From Candidula unifasciata (taxonomy: Eukaryota > Mollusca > Gastropoda > Stylommatophora > Geomitridae), in the NCBI GenBank assembly GCA_905116865.2, contig CAJHNH020006013.1, positions 62,001 through 126,000 of the forward strand: a stretch of DNA of 64,000 bases, in the 5' to 3' direction. Positions 31,285-43,084 of the stretch are shown piece by piece. How positions within the stretch are numbered: position 1 is the first letter of the stretch; each line of letters opens with the position of its first letter. Below the pieces are notes generated by a model. It did not search any database and had not been told where the DNA came from. It was given only the letters and a program-made list of their open reading frames with translations. Both the position numbers and the translations under genes were made by a program.

Positions 31285-31525
31285 TTTCTTCTTCTCCGTG
31301 CTCACCGTCTGTAAAGTTCTCATTGTTCATCCACTTCTAGACTTTTAGTTTTGTTCCCAAACTTGAATTTTGCATACACATATGTTTTACAACTCTGGAT
31401 TATTTGTATAGAGACTGTTGGTTCCTCTAATTAGTTAATTCTTACAATGTGCTTGTTAGGGAGGCAGTGGGTCTATCTATTTCCCCACAATAGGGTCCAT
31501 GGAACCCACATGGGGAGTTGTAATT
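31285..31525 (-). mobile_element. LINE family A 3' end
   Basis: It carries TTCTTCTTCTCC..GCTCACC, GTTCTCATTGTTCATCCACT and GGCAGTGGGTCTATCTATTT in family order. Confidence 0.7.
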
Positions 31526-31639
31526 AATTTTTTTTGAGTTTTACAATAGCAGTGGCACTATAGAAGCCATAGATTTTTAAGTTTTACAATAGCAGCAGAT
31601 GCTGACTAAAAATATATAGAATTTTAGACAGATATTTCT

Positions 31640-32000
31640 GTGTGCTAAGACTGTAAGAACGCTATGCTGCCAATGTCAAACATGGATGCTGTCTTCAGAA
31701 GACAGAAGAAAAGTAGTCACAACAGAAATGAAATGTTCACATACTATGCTAGGCGCAACGAGGAAAGATCGACTTAGAAATTATGATATCAGGAGGAGAG
31801 TCTGCATAGAACCAGCACTGAACTTTACAAGTAGACAACAAATCAAATGGTACGGCCATGTAACAAAATTAGCATCAGACAGGGTGCAACAGACAGCAAT
31901 GTTATACAGATACAACAGTAACAGATCCAGAGGTGGGCCACGCAGAAGATGGACCACAGAAATATAAGAGATACTAAAAAGTACTTTATACAAAGTGAAC
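31640..32000 (+). mobile_element. LINE family C relic
   Basis: The + strand reads RRKVVTTEMKC, ATRKDRLRNYDIRRR and RQQIKWYGHVTKLA...GGPRRRW, homologous to the 12.6-13.3 kb family C element. It is truncated. Confidence 0.7.
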
Positions 32001-32484
32001 AGAAGGGCCTGTTCCAGAGATCTCTCCCTGCCCTGACGCCACGAGGCATTCTAGTAGAAAAAAGGAGAAGTAGAATAAGACTACAAAAAAAGCAGACAGT
32101 GGTGTGCAACACGAAAGCTAACTATATGCCTTCAAGAAATTAGATTATATGTAAAGGACATCAGACTTAAAAAATAAAAAGCAACTATCAGATTTGACAA
32201 CATTCACATCTGCAGTTACACAGTCAACAGAACAGATAAAGTACCTAGGTTTAGAGAGACTGATTCTGTTGGGAGTAAGTAGAGGATCTGGATGACGTTC
32301 AATGTGCAGGAGAAAAGACAGGAGGGTTTATTATCAAGTCACAATTGAAACCTTCAGTGTTGGAACTCTTCATTGTGACTGAGAAAATTGACAAAGCATG
32401 TGTGCAAATGTCCACAATTTAGTGAGGTCAATTCATCATTCATCCATTAGCAGAAAATAACAATATCTGTTGTCAAATGCTTAC

Positions 32485-32617
32485 CATTCTCTGTGGAATT
32501 TTGTCCTCACTAACAAGTGCCTCAGGTCTGAGAGGAAGTCTGACTGCTTTGTGGTGCTGCTGCCTTTCTTTCATTCCTTTAAGATCTTTCTTGATGGTTG
32601 CCCTTCTTTGGTGGTAG
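32485..32617 (-). CDS. PLD1: PLD exon 3 (PX domain, later part)
   Basis: It encodes YHQRRATIKKDLKGMKERQQ through SEDKIPQRM, corresponding to the HTFRRQNVREE... segment. The acceptor is CCATAG|C, the donor ATG|GTAAGC, 133 bp, phase 2 in and 0 out. Confidence 0.9.
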
Positions 32618-32850
32618 CTATGGAAGAAATAGTACAGAAAAGAGATAAAATTACAAAACAAAAACTGCAAAAACTGTTAAAAATCCTTCATTAGTTAATT
32701 AAACAAAAAATAGGTTGTTGAATACGAAAAAAATTTTTAATTAGAATACTCAGCAAATTTTGATTCTTCTACATTCATGTTTGGACAAAGTGCCTCGGAT
32801 ATGTATATATATATTTGACACAACTGTTGTGAGTAATTGCCTAACACCTT

Positions 32851-32883
32851 CCCCCCCCCCCCCCCCCCCCACCCCCCACCCCA
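32851..32883. repeat. Poly-C run
   Basis: About 20 uninterrupted C followed by interrupted C blocks. Confidence 0.95.
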
Positions 32884-33169
32884 ACAACCAATAAAAATGT
32901 AATAAGTAGTTGATGATGCAATCCTACCTATTATACATCGTCTTTTTGTTTAAATGTCTGATCTTTTCAAAGTTAACTGAATGATCTTGTAAGAGATCTG
33001 AATTTATCAAAGAACAAAGCAGAGCTTTTGGATTCCAGATTGCAACAGTGGAATTTCCTAGCAGAAGATGTCAGAATTTCTGTATACAGGAATAAAAGGC
33101 AATGAAAAAACAGTTGAGGCTTTCAAATGCCTTATTAGAAAATTCAAAACAGTGTTTTCCTATTGTGAA

Positions 33170-33462
33170 TTTAAATAATGCAGACACAATAAATACTTTG
33201 CACAATTTATTGCCTGTATCTCGTCAGGTGCATTATTACAGAGTTAAATCAAGTTACTGTGGTAATCACATGGCTGATTTTGAATTTCTTGCGGATAGAT
33301 GCTGAGCAACTCGACAAAGTGGTTTATGCATTTCAGCATGAATAGGATTCATTTTGTGCTTTACTGTATGTTGATTTAACTCTGTAGTAATGCACCTTAG
33401 GATAGAGCAAAATATGGCAGGCAATAAATTATGCAACGTATTGTTTGTGTCCGCATTATCTG
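33170..33462. mobile_element. Long-TIR MITE, second copy
   Basis: The left arm (AATAATGCAGACACAATAAA, TGCACAATTTATTGCCTG) pairs with the right arm over about 80 bp, including a shared GGTGCATTA.TACAGAGTTA block. It shares the TTGCA.AATTTATTGCCTG core with the 28.75-29.04 kb copy. Confidence 0.85.
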
Positions 33463-33464
33463 AA

Positions 33465-33690
33465 AATGTCGAAGACTTCTTCGTATTCACCAGCTGTTAA
33501 CTCAGGCGGAAAGTTCTAGTTGTTCATCCACTTCTGGACCGCAGTCCTTTTTCAGAACTTGAATGTTGTGTGTGCGTCCGTTTGACAGATCTGACTAATT
33601 TGTATGCAGACAGTTGGTTCCTTGCCTCTCAGGCAGATGCACTCTGACTTTGAAGGAAACTCCCAAGACTGAATGAAGCTAAAATAAGTG
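33465..33690 (-). mobile_element. LINE family A 3' end
   Basis: TATTCACCAGCTGTTAACTC, TTGTTCATCCACTTCTGGAC and CAGGCAGATGCACTCTGAC occur in family order. Confidence 0.75.
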
Positions 33691-34829
33691 AGGTAGTTTT
33701 GCTAGTCCACAAATTCGAAAACAACTTCATGATGACAAGCTTTGTTGCTTACTGTATGGCAAGGAAAAGGCAGCACTGTTAGGTTTAAGCCAGTAGTGGA
33801 TAATTTTTTAGGAAAAATAACATCCGACAATTACAACGAGATTGAAGAGTTCTTCTTCTGAAGTATAAAAGTCTTGGCTGCAACATGTCTTTGAAAATTC
33901 ATTTTCTGGATTCCCATCTGGATTTTTTTATGTCAAACTGCGGAGGTGTCAGTGACGAGCATAGTGTATGATTTTACTAGGACGTTGCATCTATTGAGAC
34001 GTGGTATCGAATTAATTAGAGCCCTTCAATGCTTACTGACTAATGATTGGACTGTGACAAAAGAGTGACACCTTAGTTGACCTCAAGAACCAAGCCAGGA
34101 GAGCTTGAACAGCAAAAAAATATTTCAAAATTTGTTGACTAGTTTTATAAAAATAAAAATAGTTTTCATTAAAAAAAAAGTATTTATTTTTCCCATGTTT
34201 GGAAACGTATGGGACACCCTGATTTTTTGCCTCAAAGGAGTTCAAGACAAGTAACTGAAACAGGAGCTAAACTGATTGAGAGAATATTGTGTTCAGACTA
34301 TGTCACAGTCATCTGTATGAACTGGATGGTTAAAATATAAAGGTCATTGTAAAACTGACAAAGAAAGAACTGTGAACAGACATTATTAAGCTCCGGAAAA
34401 GACTGTCATTGAATTCTTTACAATTTCTGAAAAGCTTCCAGCAGAGCTGTAGGCCATGATAAACCGCCAAAAGGATATAAAGCTTTTCTAGCTTCAGTCT
34501 GCCAGTCAGGAAATTAACTCTATTGTATCTGAACACAGAACCAGTCAAAACTAAATCTGTTTAGATTTATTTAAACCATGTGATCTGTTAAGGCTAAATA
34601 TGTTTAGACTGGTATCTAATGCAGAGGTAAATCTTATCTCCTGCATCAATAAGGATATTTTAAAAATATAATAATCCATATATATTTTTGTAATAACAGC
34701 ATTCTAAATGATAAATTAATGAGGTGTCATTTGCACAATGAAGGTTGCATACAAAGGATTTTGAATTATATCTCTCATGCCATGTGTGTATACTCTAACA
34801 TATTCTTTTTCTTTCTTGGAGGGTCCAAT
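33691..34829. other. PLD intron, no recognised element
   Basis: AT-rich sequence. No exon or known repeat family was identified on either strand. Confidence 0.5.
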
Positions 34830-36160
34830 ATTCTGTCTACTCTTCTTCTTCTTATAGTCCAGTATTCTGTCTCCTGTCATCTGCTTCTTAGAGTCCAATA
34901 TCCTGTCTCCTTCTTATAGTCCAATATCCTGTCTTCTTCTTCTTAAGGTCCAATATCACATCTCCTGTCTACTTCTTATAGTCCAATATCCTGTCTCCTT
35001 TTTACAGTCCAATATCATGTCTCCTGTTTTCTTCTTTTTATAGTCCAATATCCTCTCTCCTGTCTTCTTCTTCTTCTTTTTACAGTCCAATATCCTGTCT
35101 CCTGTCTCCTTTCTTGTTATAGTCCAATATCCTGTCTCTAGTCTTCTTCTTCTTCTTCCTAAAGTCCAATATCCTGTCTCTAGTCTTCTTCTTCTTCTTC
35201 TTATAGTCCAATATCCTGTCTCCTTTCTTCTTATAGTCCAATATCCTGTTTCTAGTCTTCTTCTTCTTCTTCTTATAGTCCAATATCCTGTCTCTAGTCT
35301 TCTTCTTCTTCTTCTTATAGTCCAATATCCTGTCTCTAGTCTTCTTCTTCTTATAGTTCAATATCCTGTCTCCTGTCTTCTTATAGTCCAATATCCTGTC
35401 TCCTTCTTATAGTCCAATATCCTGTCTCCTGTCTTCTTCTTTTTATAGTCCAATATCCTCTCTCCTGTCTTCTTCTTCTTCTTATAGTCCAATATCCTAT
35501 CTCCTTTCTTCTTATAGTCCAATATTCTGTCTCCTGTTTTCTTCTTCGTATAGTCCAATATCCTCTCTCCTGTCTTCTTCTTATAGTCCATTATCCTGTC
35601 TCCTTTCTTCTAATGCTCCAGTATCCTGTCTCCTGTCTTCTTATACTCCAATATCCTTTCTTCTTCTTCCAATAGACCAATATCCTCTTTCCTGTCTTCT
35701 TCTTCTTCTTATAGTCCAATATCCTGTCTCCTATCTCCTTTCTTCTTATAGTCCAATATCATGTCTCCTGTCTTCTTATACTCCAGTATCCTGTCTCCTT
35801 CCTCTTTTAGTCCAATATCCTGTCTTCTATCCTTTTCTTCTTATAGTCCAATATCCTCTCTCCTGTCTTCTTCTTTTTATAGTCCAATATCATTTCTCCT
35901 GTCTTCCTCTTCTTATAATCCAATATCCTGTTTTCTTCTTCATAGAGTCTAATGTCTTTTCTCCTGTCTTCTTCTTCTGACAGTCCAATATCCTGTCTCC
36001 TTATACTTCTTCTTATAGTATAATATCATGTCTCCTATCTGCTTCCTTTAGTCCAATATCCTGTCTCCTGCCTTCTTCTTCTTTCAGTCCAATATCCTGT
36101 CTCGTGTCTTCTTCTTCTTCTTCTTCTTTTAGTCAAATATCCTTTCTCCTGCATTCTTCT
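34830..36160. repeat. Irregular minisatellite with embedded TTC runs, about 1.3 kb
   Basis: More than 35 units built on ATAGTCCAATATCCTGTCTC are joined by (TTC)n linkers of variable length. Unit length therefore varies from about 23 to 55 bp. Confidence 0.97.
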
Positions 36161-36289
36161 TCCTATAGTTGAATATTCTGTTCACTGTCTTTTTCTTCTT
36201 CTATTTTAGTCCAAGCAGAGCAGCACTGGTAGTCATATCTATTCACAACCTTATGTCTTATGTATTTTCAATCAATTCTGACACTGATG

Positions 36290-36570
36290 ATCCTCCATGC
36301 TATGATGTCAAACAGTCCAGCATCTTCTCTCTCAGTCTTCCTTGGCCTCTTTTCCCCTCTAACTTTTCCACCATCACGATGTAATCTAGTTTTATTTAAC
36401 CTTCTCACAACATGATCAAAGAATGTAGTCTGCCTCCTTCTTTTTGTAAATCAGTTTCTTTCACATCTTCATTATTCTTTTGACCTGTCCTAGATGTTTT
36501 CATTATTCATCTATGAAACCATATTTCTGCTACTTCTGCATAATTTTCTAGCAGATTACACTGTATCAAT
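36290..36570 (-). mobile_element. LINE relic (family D)
   Basis: CCATGCTATGATGTCAAACA, CTTCCTTGGCCTCTTTTCCC and GATCAAAGAATGTAGTCTGC repeat the order of the 10.66-10.9 kb relic. Confidence 0.65.
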
Positions 36571-36684
36571 TCTTTAGTACTTCTTTCCATTTGTATTACT
36601 GTCCATCTCTTGCATGCCTTCTTCAATGTTTTCCCTCAGCATTGTTTATTTAAGTGTCATATATTTTAATATGGCTGAAATTAT

Positions 36685-36800
36685 GTACAATCTACTTGTA
36701 CAATCTAGCACAATCTACTTGTACAATCTAGCACAATCTACTTGTACAATCTTGCACAATCTGCTTGTACAATCTAGCACAATTTGCTTGTACAATAAAA
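36685..36800. repeat. About 23-bp repeat
   Basis: CTTGTACAATCTAGCACAAT units occur about five times with small changes. Confidence 0.9.
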
Positions 36801-37555
36801 CACAATCTGACTACAAAAAGAAACCTGATACAAATGAAACTTAACAGGACTGATTACTTAACTGAGGGTGTGTCTAAAGCCCGAATGCTGAGACATGTCT
36901 CTCTGTATGAGAAATTACTGCAGTCACTTAGAACTGCAGCAGTGTTTTATTCCTGTTGACTCACAGCGATACATCATGTTAGATGTGAACTGTCTCACTA
37001 TGGTTTTTGCATCTTCTGAAGCTTCATAACTTCTGCTAACTGCAAATGTGAAAAGTCTCAGAGATATATCCGACCCTGCAATTAGATCTACAGACAGAAA
37101 CATGATACTAAAATACATCCCTGTGTTATTTTATTTCAACTCTCTTTCATCTTTCAGCCTCTGGAGAATCTGTGTCTGACTGATTTTGTTTTCATGTAAT
37201 ACACTGCATCTCCAGAGCCTAAGTTTGGCCTAACTGCTTAATTATTGCCGAGGTTTTTGTAATATGAGTGCAGAACAAATTGTTTTCTTCTCTGAGCCCC
37301 AGTAACATAGCAGCTTCAAGAAAATTTAACAAGACTTCAAAAACAAGCTGATCAACTTCACTGTGCATTGTCTTAGCTCAGTCTGTCATACTGCATGACT
37401 GTTTACCTGCCTACTTAAAGTTAGTTGCTAATTCTTTACTTGTGATGCAGAGGACATAACCTAAACCTACAACCTTCAGAGCATAAAGATAATGGCTAAA
37501 CTGGTTTCCAATAAAGATGTCTTGAAAGAATGTAACTCCTGAAGAGAAATTACCT
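36801..37555. other. PLD intron, no recognised element
   Basis: No exon or family repeat was identified. Confidence 0.5.
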
Positions 37556-37559
37556 GCCT

Positions 37560-37735
37560 CCGAAGGAAACAACCTACATTCCTGGGTTATGTCATGAGAT
37601 GGAGGACACTGGAGTAAACTGTGACAGTGGCAAAGTCAGACGAGAAGAGAAGCAGAGGAAGATAGAGAGTAAAATGCTAGACAGTTTTACATGCCACCTA
37701 GGAAGATCCTCTGTGTCAGAAATTATTGAAAATAC
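37560..37735 (+). mobile_element. LINE relic (family D), + strand
   Basis: GTCATGAGATGGAGGACACT and GAGAAGAGAAGCAGAGGAAG correspond to the HVMRWRTLE...KRRRGR tail of family D in sense orientation. Confidence 0.55.
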
Positions 37736-37878
37736 ACACGGCAGAAGACGTTTATAGACCCCATAGAACACAAATGCCACACTGCATGGACAATAAAATA
37801 AAATGAAGTTTACCTCGGAGGTTAAATACAATTAACATTATTTTGTAATAAACAAACAATTAACAAGCAACAACTTAC

Positions 37879-38007
37879 TCCTTGTTGGGCAGTGGAAGAC
37901 TGTATTTGGCACGGAATATTGCCAGCGAATCATGCAGTTGCCTGAAATGCTTATATCTTCTGTAGATGGACCAGTGGTACTCCCCATGCGTCACCTCGAT
38001 GGTGTAT
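37879..38007 (-). CDS. PLD1: PLD exon 2 (PX domain core)
   Basis: It encodes YTIEVTHGEYHWSIYRRYKH then FRQLHDSLAIFRAKYSLPLP and NK, matching [25 protein letters not shown]. The Arg/Tyr-rich RRYKHF is the PX phosphoinositide-binding signature. The acceptor is TTACAG|A, the donor GA|GTAAGT, 129 bp, phase 2 both sides. Confidence 0.97.
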
Positions 38008-38074
38008 CTGTAAGACACATCACAGACAAATAAACAGGGTTGAGGTTAAGACATGTTTAGAGTTAAGACCCGCT

Positions 38075-39115
38075 TCTTTTTAGCATTCACCAGCTGTAAA
38101 CTTTCGCAGAAAGTTTTGGTTGTTTGTCCACTTTTGACTTTAGTTTTGTTCTAGAAATTTAGTTTTGCGTGCACATTTGTTTTAAGATCTTGCTTATCTG
38201 TATGCTCACTACTGGTTCCTCACCTCTCAGGCAGATGCATTCCGACAAAGAAAACACCCATAGTCATCTCTTATCACATACTTACTGGGGGCAGTGGGTC
38301 TTTTCTCCCCCCCTCACTCTCACAATAGGGCCCTGGAATTCACACAGGGACCTTAGGAACCAACATCACATAACTTCAGATATTCTCACAAATGCTCCAT
38401 CAATAGAAATTACTGATGGTGCCAGTTCCAATACTGATGGTGCCAGTTCCAATACTGATGGTGCCAGTTCCAATACTGATGGTGCCAGTTCCAATACTGA
38501 TGGTGCCAGTTCCAATACTGATGGTACCAGTTCCAATACTGATGGTGCCAGTTCCAATACTGATGGTGCCAGTTCCAGTACTGATGGTGCCAGTTCCAGT
38601 ACTGATGGTGCCAGTTCCAATACTGATGGTGCCAGTTCCAATACTGATGGTGCCAGTTCCAATACTGATGGTGCCAGTTCCAATACTGATGGTGCCAGTT
38701 CCAATACTGATGGTGCCAGTTCCAATACTGATGGTGCCAGTTCCAATACTGATGGTGCCAGTTCCAATACTGATGGTGTCAGTTCCAATACTGATTGTGC
38801 CAGTTCCAATACTGATGGTGCCAGTTCCAATACTCATGGTGCCAGTTCCAATACCAATGGCACCAACTGTAACTTGATTACTCCTTCCTCTGGGTATTGA
38901 GTTTCTACTAGATCCTCTGGTCACTACCATTTGCATTCTTATTTCTAGATCATGGAGATCTGTTTGCTCTTTCCCATAATTTACCTGTTCCCAAGGGGTC
39001 TTTACCCCCATTTGCAATGCATCAATTCATAACCAAGCTGTTTAGAATGAGCCAATTTGTCAGCTTTTTCATTTCTCAACATGCCAGCCTACCCTGGAGA
39101 AAATATCCAAACTAC
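38075..39115 (-). mobile_element. LINE family A, 3' part with RNase H remnant, interrupted by a minisatellite
   Basis: The block at 38,075-38,400 holds the family 3' end. The block at 38,880-39,115 holds GATCCTCTGGTCAC and, on the minus strand, FSPG..GMLRNEKADKLAHSK, a decayed RNase H motif. The 21-bp repeat at 38,410-38,865 lies between them, so it expanded inside this LINE copy. Confidence 0.7.
38410..38865. repeat. 21-bp minisatellite, about 21 copies
   Basis: Units of TGATGGTGCCAGTTCCAATAC are nearly identical. The period keeps all frames open (GASSNTD, VPVPILM, ELAPSVL and others). These are not genes. Confidence 0.98.
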
Positions 39116-39417
39116 ACTAATAAATACTGTCGTCAAGAGCCCTAGCTATCAGCTTCTTTATTTATGGCTGTGAAAATTAAACATCAACATCTGAACTTGA
39201 AAGGAAAATACAAGCAATGGAAATGTAATCTTATCAAAAGATACTTGGTATATTTTACACAGACCTTATCACAAATGACGAAGTTTGCAGTACTGTCTCT
39301 CACTCAACACATTGTCAACTATGAACCTCTTTTAACAACAGTAAAAAGACTTAAAATTCAAAATTTATTTGATTATGTTATTTGTGTGTGTTTTTTGTGT
39401 GTTGTTGTTGAAAAAAA

Positions 39418-39423
39418 GGGGGT

Positions 39424-39454
<31 letters not shown>
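39418..39454. repeat. Poly-G run, about 30 nt
   Basis: One of the longest G runs in the window. Confidence 0.97.
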
Positions 39455-39455
<1 letters not shown>

Positions 39456-39479
39456 AGTGGAAATATATCATGTTATTAA

Positions 39480-39735
39480 CTTTCATTACATAGGTCTTGC
39501 ATTCTAATCCTCTCATCCATTATACCCTGTGAATTCAGTTCAATATTATGGATGGAATCCAGTCTAGCAGCTTTGGTCTCTCTCGTCAACGTTTGTCTTA
39601 TGGCTTCTTTTAGCGTCCTCATCTCCTTAATCCCTTTATTTCCTATTTTAATGCCTGTATGGTGATTCCATGCTGTTTTTTTTTTCTCAGGATGTGTCTA
39701 ATGTAGCACTATCTTTTCTGTCTTATAACTGTTTA
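39480..39735 (-). mobile_element. LINE relic (family G)
   Basis: ATGGATGGAATCCAGTCTAG, CTTTGGTCTCTCTCGTCAAC and the following text recur at 51.25-51.40 kb and, weaker, 59.05-59.15 kb. The coding sense is probably the minus strand. Confidence 0.5.
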
Positions 39736-39744
39736 TACTAGTGG

Positions 39745-40840
39745 TGGCCCAGACATTTCTCTTATTTCTTCCCCTCCTTTACTTCTATCATTAACATAAC
39801 ATCCAGACATTTCTCTTATTTCTTTACATCCTTTACTTCTATCATTAACATAACATCCAGACATTTCTCTTTTTTCTTCCCTTCCTTTACTTCTATCATT
39901 AACATAACATCCAGACATTTCTCTTATTTCTTCACCTCCTTTACTTCTATCATTAACATAACATCCAGACATTTCTCTTATTTCTTCGCCTCCTTTACTT
40001 CTATTATTAACATAACATCCAGACATTCCTCTTATTTCTTTGCCTTCTTTACTTCTATCATTAACATAACATCCAGACATTTCTCTCATTTCTTCACTTC
40101 CTTTACTTCTATCATTAACATAACATCCAAACATTTCTCTCATTTCTTCACTCCCTTTACTTCTATCATTAACATAACATCCAGACATTTCTCTCATTTC
40201 TTCACTCCCTTTACTTCTATCATTAACATAACATCCAGACATTTCTCTCATTTCTTCACTCCCTTTACTTCTATGATTAACATAACATCCAGACATTTCT
40301 CTTATTTCTTCACCTCCTTTACTTCTATGATTAACATAATATCCAGACATTTCTCTCATTTCTTCACCTCCTTTACTTCTATCATTAACATAACATCCAG
40401 ACATTTCTCTCATTTCTTCACTCCCTTTACTTCTATCATTAACATAACATACAGACATTTCTCTCATTTCTTCACTCCCTTTACTTCTATCATTAACATA
40501 ACATCCAGACATTTCTCTCATTTCTTCACTCCCTTTACTTCTATCATTAACATAACATCCAGACATTTCTCTCATTTCTTCACTCCCTTTACTTCTATCA
40601 TTAACATAACATACAGACATTTCTCTTATTTCTTCACCTCCTTTACTTCTATCATTAACATAATATCCAGACATTTCTCTCATTTCTTCACTCCCTTTAC
40701 TTCTATCATTAACATAACATCCAGACATTTCTCTCATTTCTTCACTCCCTTTACTTCTATCATTAACATAACATCCAGACATTTCTCTCATTTCTTCACT
40801 CCCTTTACTTCTATCATTAACATAACATCCAGACATTACT
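39745..40840. repeat. 54-bp minisatellite, about 20 copies
   Basis: Units include ATTAACATAACATCCAGACA then a CATTTCTTC and CTTTACTTCTATC. Since 54 divides by three, the minus strand is open for 367 codons as MSGCYVNDRSKGSEEMRE repeats. There is no sign of exon structure or signal peptide. Confidence 0.97.
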
Positions 40841-41012
40841 GATCCATCTGCCCTCGCGAGTCTTGTCTTTTCAATTCAGTATTCATGTGCCCGGCGAAAG
40901 TTTAACTCGTGTCCACCCTCCCATAGTATGGCGTTTAGTAGCTGAAGACTCATTTATATTTTGTGGTCGTATTTCTCCTTCAATAATCGAACGGAGATGC
41001 TTATGCTGTAAA

Positions 41013-41193
41013 TCAGCGTTTCTCAAACTGTATTTGCTGTGGCACTCGTGTCAGGAGAGAAAAAAACATGACATACCTACTTTTAGAGCGGTTTGAATAC
41101 TTACAACAACAAAAAACTGCAGATTTAATGTTCAGTTGTCTTTTATTTATGGGAAGTTTAGTTAATTCAGTTGATGATTGCTCCCGTTCCGTC

Positions 41194-41225
<32 letters not shown>

Positions 41226-41379
41226 AGTGTACGTTGAGAATGCCTTGCCAATATCGTTGTTTTCTGAATACACCTGCATCCAGAACTCTTCTTGGCTTTG
41301 TTTATGGTATTTCTGTTTTAGACTTCTGTCTTTGCTAATCTCAAACAGACACCGCGGCACCCAGTCTAAGAGCCGCTGC
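41013..41379. mobile_element. hAT-type MITE
   Basis: The ends CAGCGTTTCTCAAACTG and the complement of AGTCTAAGAGCCGCTG are hAT-like inverted repeats, with an internal GGCAC-rich border. The flanks CTGTAAAT and CTGTAAGC agree at 6 of 8 positions, as expected for an aged 8-bp hAT target duplication. It carries a poly-T run of about 29 nt. Confidence 0.7.
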
Positions 41380-41870
41380 TGTAAGCAGTTTTTTTTTTTT
41401 TTAAACAAATGAAAGAGAATTAAAAAAATACGAAAGAAGATCTGCGCAAATTTTCTGCGGTCTATGAAACTGCTGCCCAGAAACGTGTGTTGTATGTGTG
41501 AGTGTATAAGGCGTAATTGTGTGTGCATGCGCGTATATGTGGGTGCGTATGTGTGTGTATCAGTGTGTGTGTGAGAGAGAGAGAGAGATAGAGAGAGTAT
41601 GTGTGCGTGGGCGCCAGGTTGTGTGTCACGCGAGCAGGCACACGTCGAGAAGAGAAATCTTGTGTCGAGATTACTGGTTTTAACGGCGGTGACCAAAAAA
41701 TGGCGACTGTCTTTTTCTGTTGAGAAACACTGGCTCTTACCAAGCCTCGAAGAAGTTATTGAAAGTATCCTGAGAAATAAAGATGGTCGCTGTGATGTTG
41801 ACAACATCATCCACACAGTGCTGACTGGAATACAGAATATGAGCCCACCTTTGTGTGTCTGAACGTATCT
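41380..41870. other. Intron with GT/GA repeat
   Basis: GTGTGTG and GAGAGAG tracts lie at 41,500-41,610. GAGAAACACTG near 41,727 resembles another hAT end. No exon was seen. Confidence 0.5.
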
Positions 41871-41871
41871 T

Positions 41872-41908
41872 CCTCCTCCTCTTCTTCTTCTTCCTTCTTC
41901 TTCTTCTT

Positions 41909-41940
<32 letters not shown>

Positions 41941-42000
41941 TTCTTCTTCTTCTTCTTCTTCTTCTTCTTCTTCTTCTTCTTCTTCTTCTTCTTCTTCTTC
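41872..42000. repeat. TTC microsatellite
   Basis: More than 40 TTC triplets, interrupted at its 5' side. Confidence 0.98.
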
Positions 42001-42875
42001 TCTCTGCATTCTCTTTCGTATGCTTAGGTCAGGCCGTCAGGTGTAGCATAGGGAAAGTCAAACAAAACTGAAAGCAGAAACCCAGTGAAGCCGAGAAAGT
42101 CAGAGGAGAAAGGAGAGACGTAATAACAAAGCAACAACAACACCTGTCGGTGATTCACTTTATCGATTACGGTGTCCGATATGTGGCTAACGGTAAGGCG
42201 ACCTGGATGACACCTAGATGGTATTGATTGTCGCGCAACAAGCGCGCGGTCAAACCAGAAATACCACGAGACAGCAATCACTGGCTGGGGCACTCCTGAT
42301 GTTAGTGAAATAATGTTAACATGCACTGTGGGAGAGCAACAGGGTGTTTTGCTGTTTTGTGTAATGGGGGAAGGGAAAGAGGCAGACGGTGTTAGACTGT
42401 CTGAAATCTATCACAGATGCTCGAGGCACAGAGGAAAGGCAAGACGGACGTTTAATCAGAATGCAACTGGCCCCATTAGTATCGGAACTCTCAGCTGGCT
42501 GCTGAAGATGGGGACGGAGCGCTTATGGGAATGCCCCTAGTGCTGTGATGACGGTTCTTGAATCACATCAAATCAAATCTATCCAAGAATGAAGGTTCAA
42601 TACGCAGACAATTATCTGTGTCAGCGAAAGCGACCAGTGCTTGTTAAAGTGACACGTTAGCAAACACCGCCTTCTCCAGAATAATAAAGCTGGAGCCCGG
42701 CCGTGTTAGCGAACTAGCTGAAGCCCACGACCCGATCGAAAACCCGAGGTCTTCTCTCAAAAGTTCATTTGCTGCATGGTCAACGCACGACCGGCTCTGG
42801 CTGACATGACCGGCTCTGGTTGACGGGCCGTGCTGCTGACGTCATCATGTGGGGCGAAAGATGCGTTAACGCAGC
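42001..42875. other. PLD intron, no recognised element
   Basis: No exon or clear repeat family was identified on either strand. A short stretch near 42,490-42,540 echoes 21,220-21,260 (GAAGATG/AGATGAGG, AATGCC), which may be a decayed repeat. Confidence 0.4.
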
Positions 42876-43084
42876 AGCGGCTCTCAAACTTGGCGCCTCG
42901 GCACCCCGGGTGTGCCGTGTACTTTTGCCAGGGGTGCTGCGGCAATAACGAAGAAGAGTCGGCTAAAAATTGTGAAATTATTTTTAAAAAAGGGGATGTA
43001 GATACTTGAAAGTTAACATCTAAGTTGTCTTACCTCGCCACTGTCGAAAATAGTTTTTTTATTTCTTGTTTGAGAACCGCTGGG
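42876..43084. mobile_element. hAT-type MITE
   Basis: Ends GCAGCGGCTCTCAAAC and GTTTGAGAACCGCTGGG are inverted repeats. The flanks TTAACGCA and TCAACGCA agree at 7 of 8 positions as a target duplication. Length is about 207 bp and it has no coding sequence. Confidence 0.8.

Noticed and set aside
41727..41740. Right end of a ~720-bp hAT element beginning at 41,013
   Set aside because: The better right end with matching flanks lies at 41,379; this GAGAAACACTG is probably another fragment.
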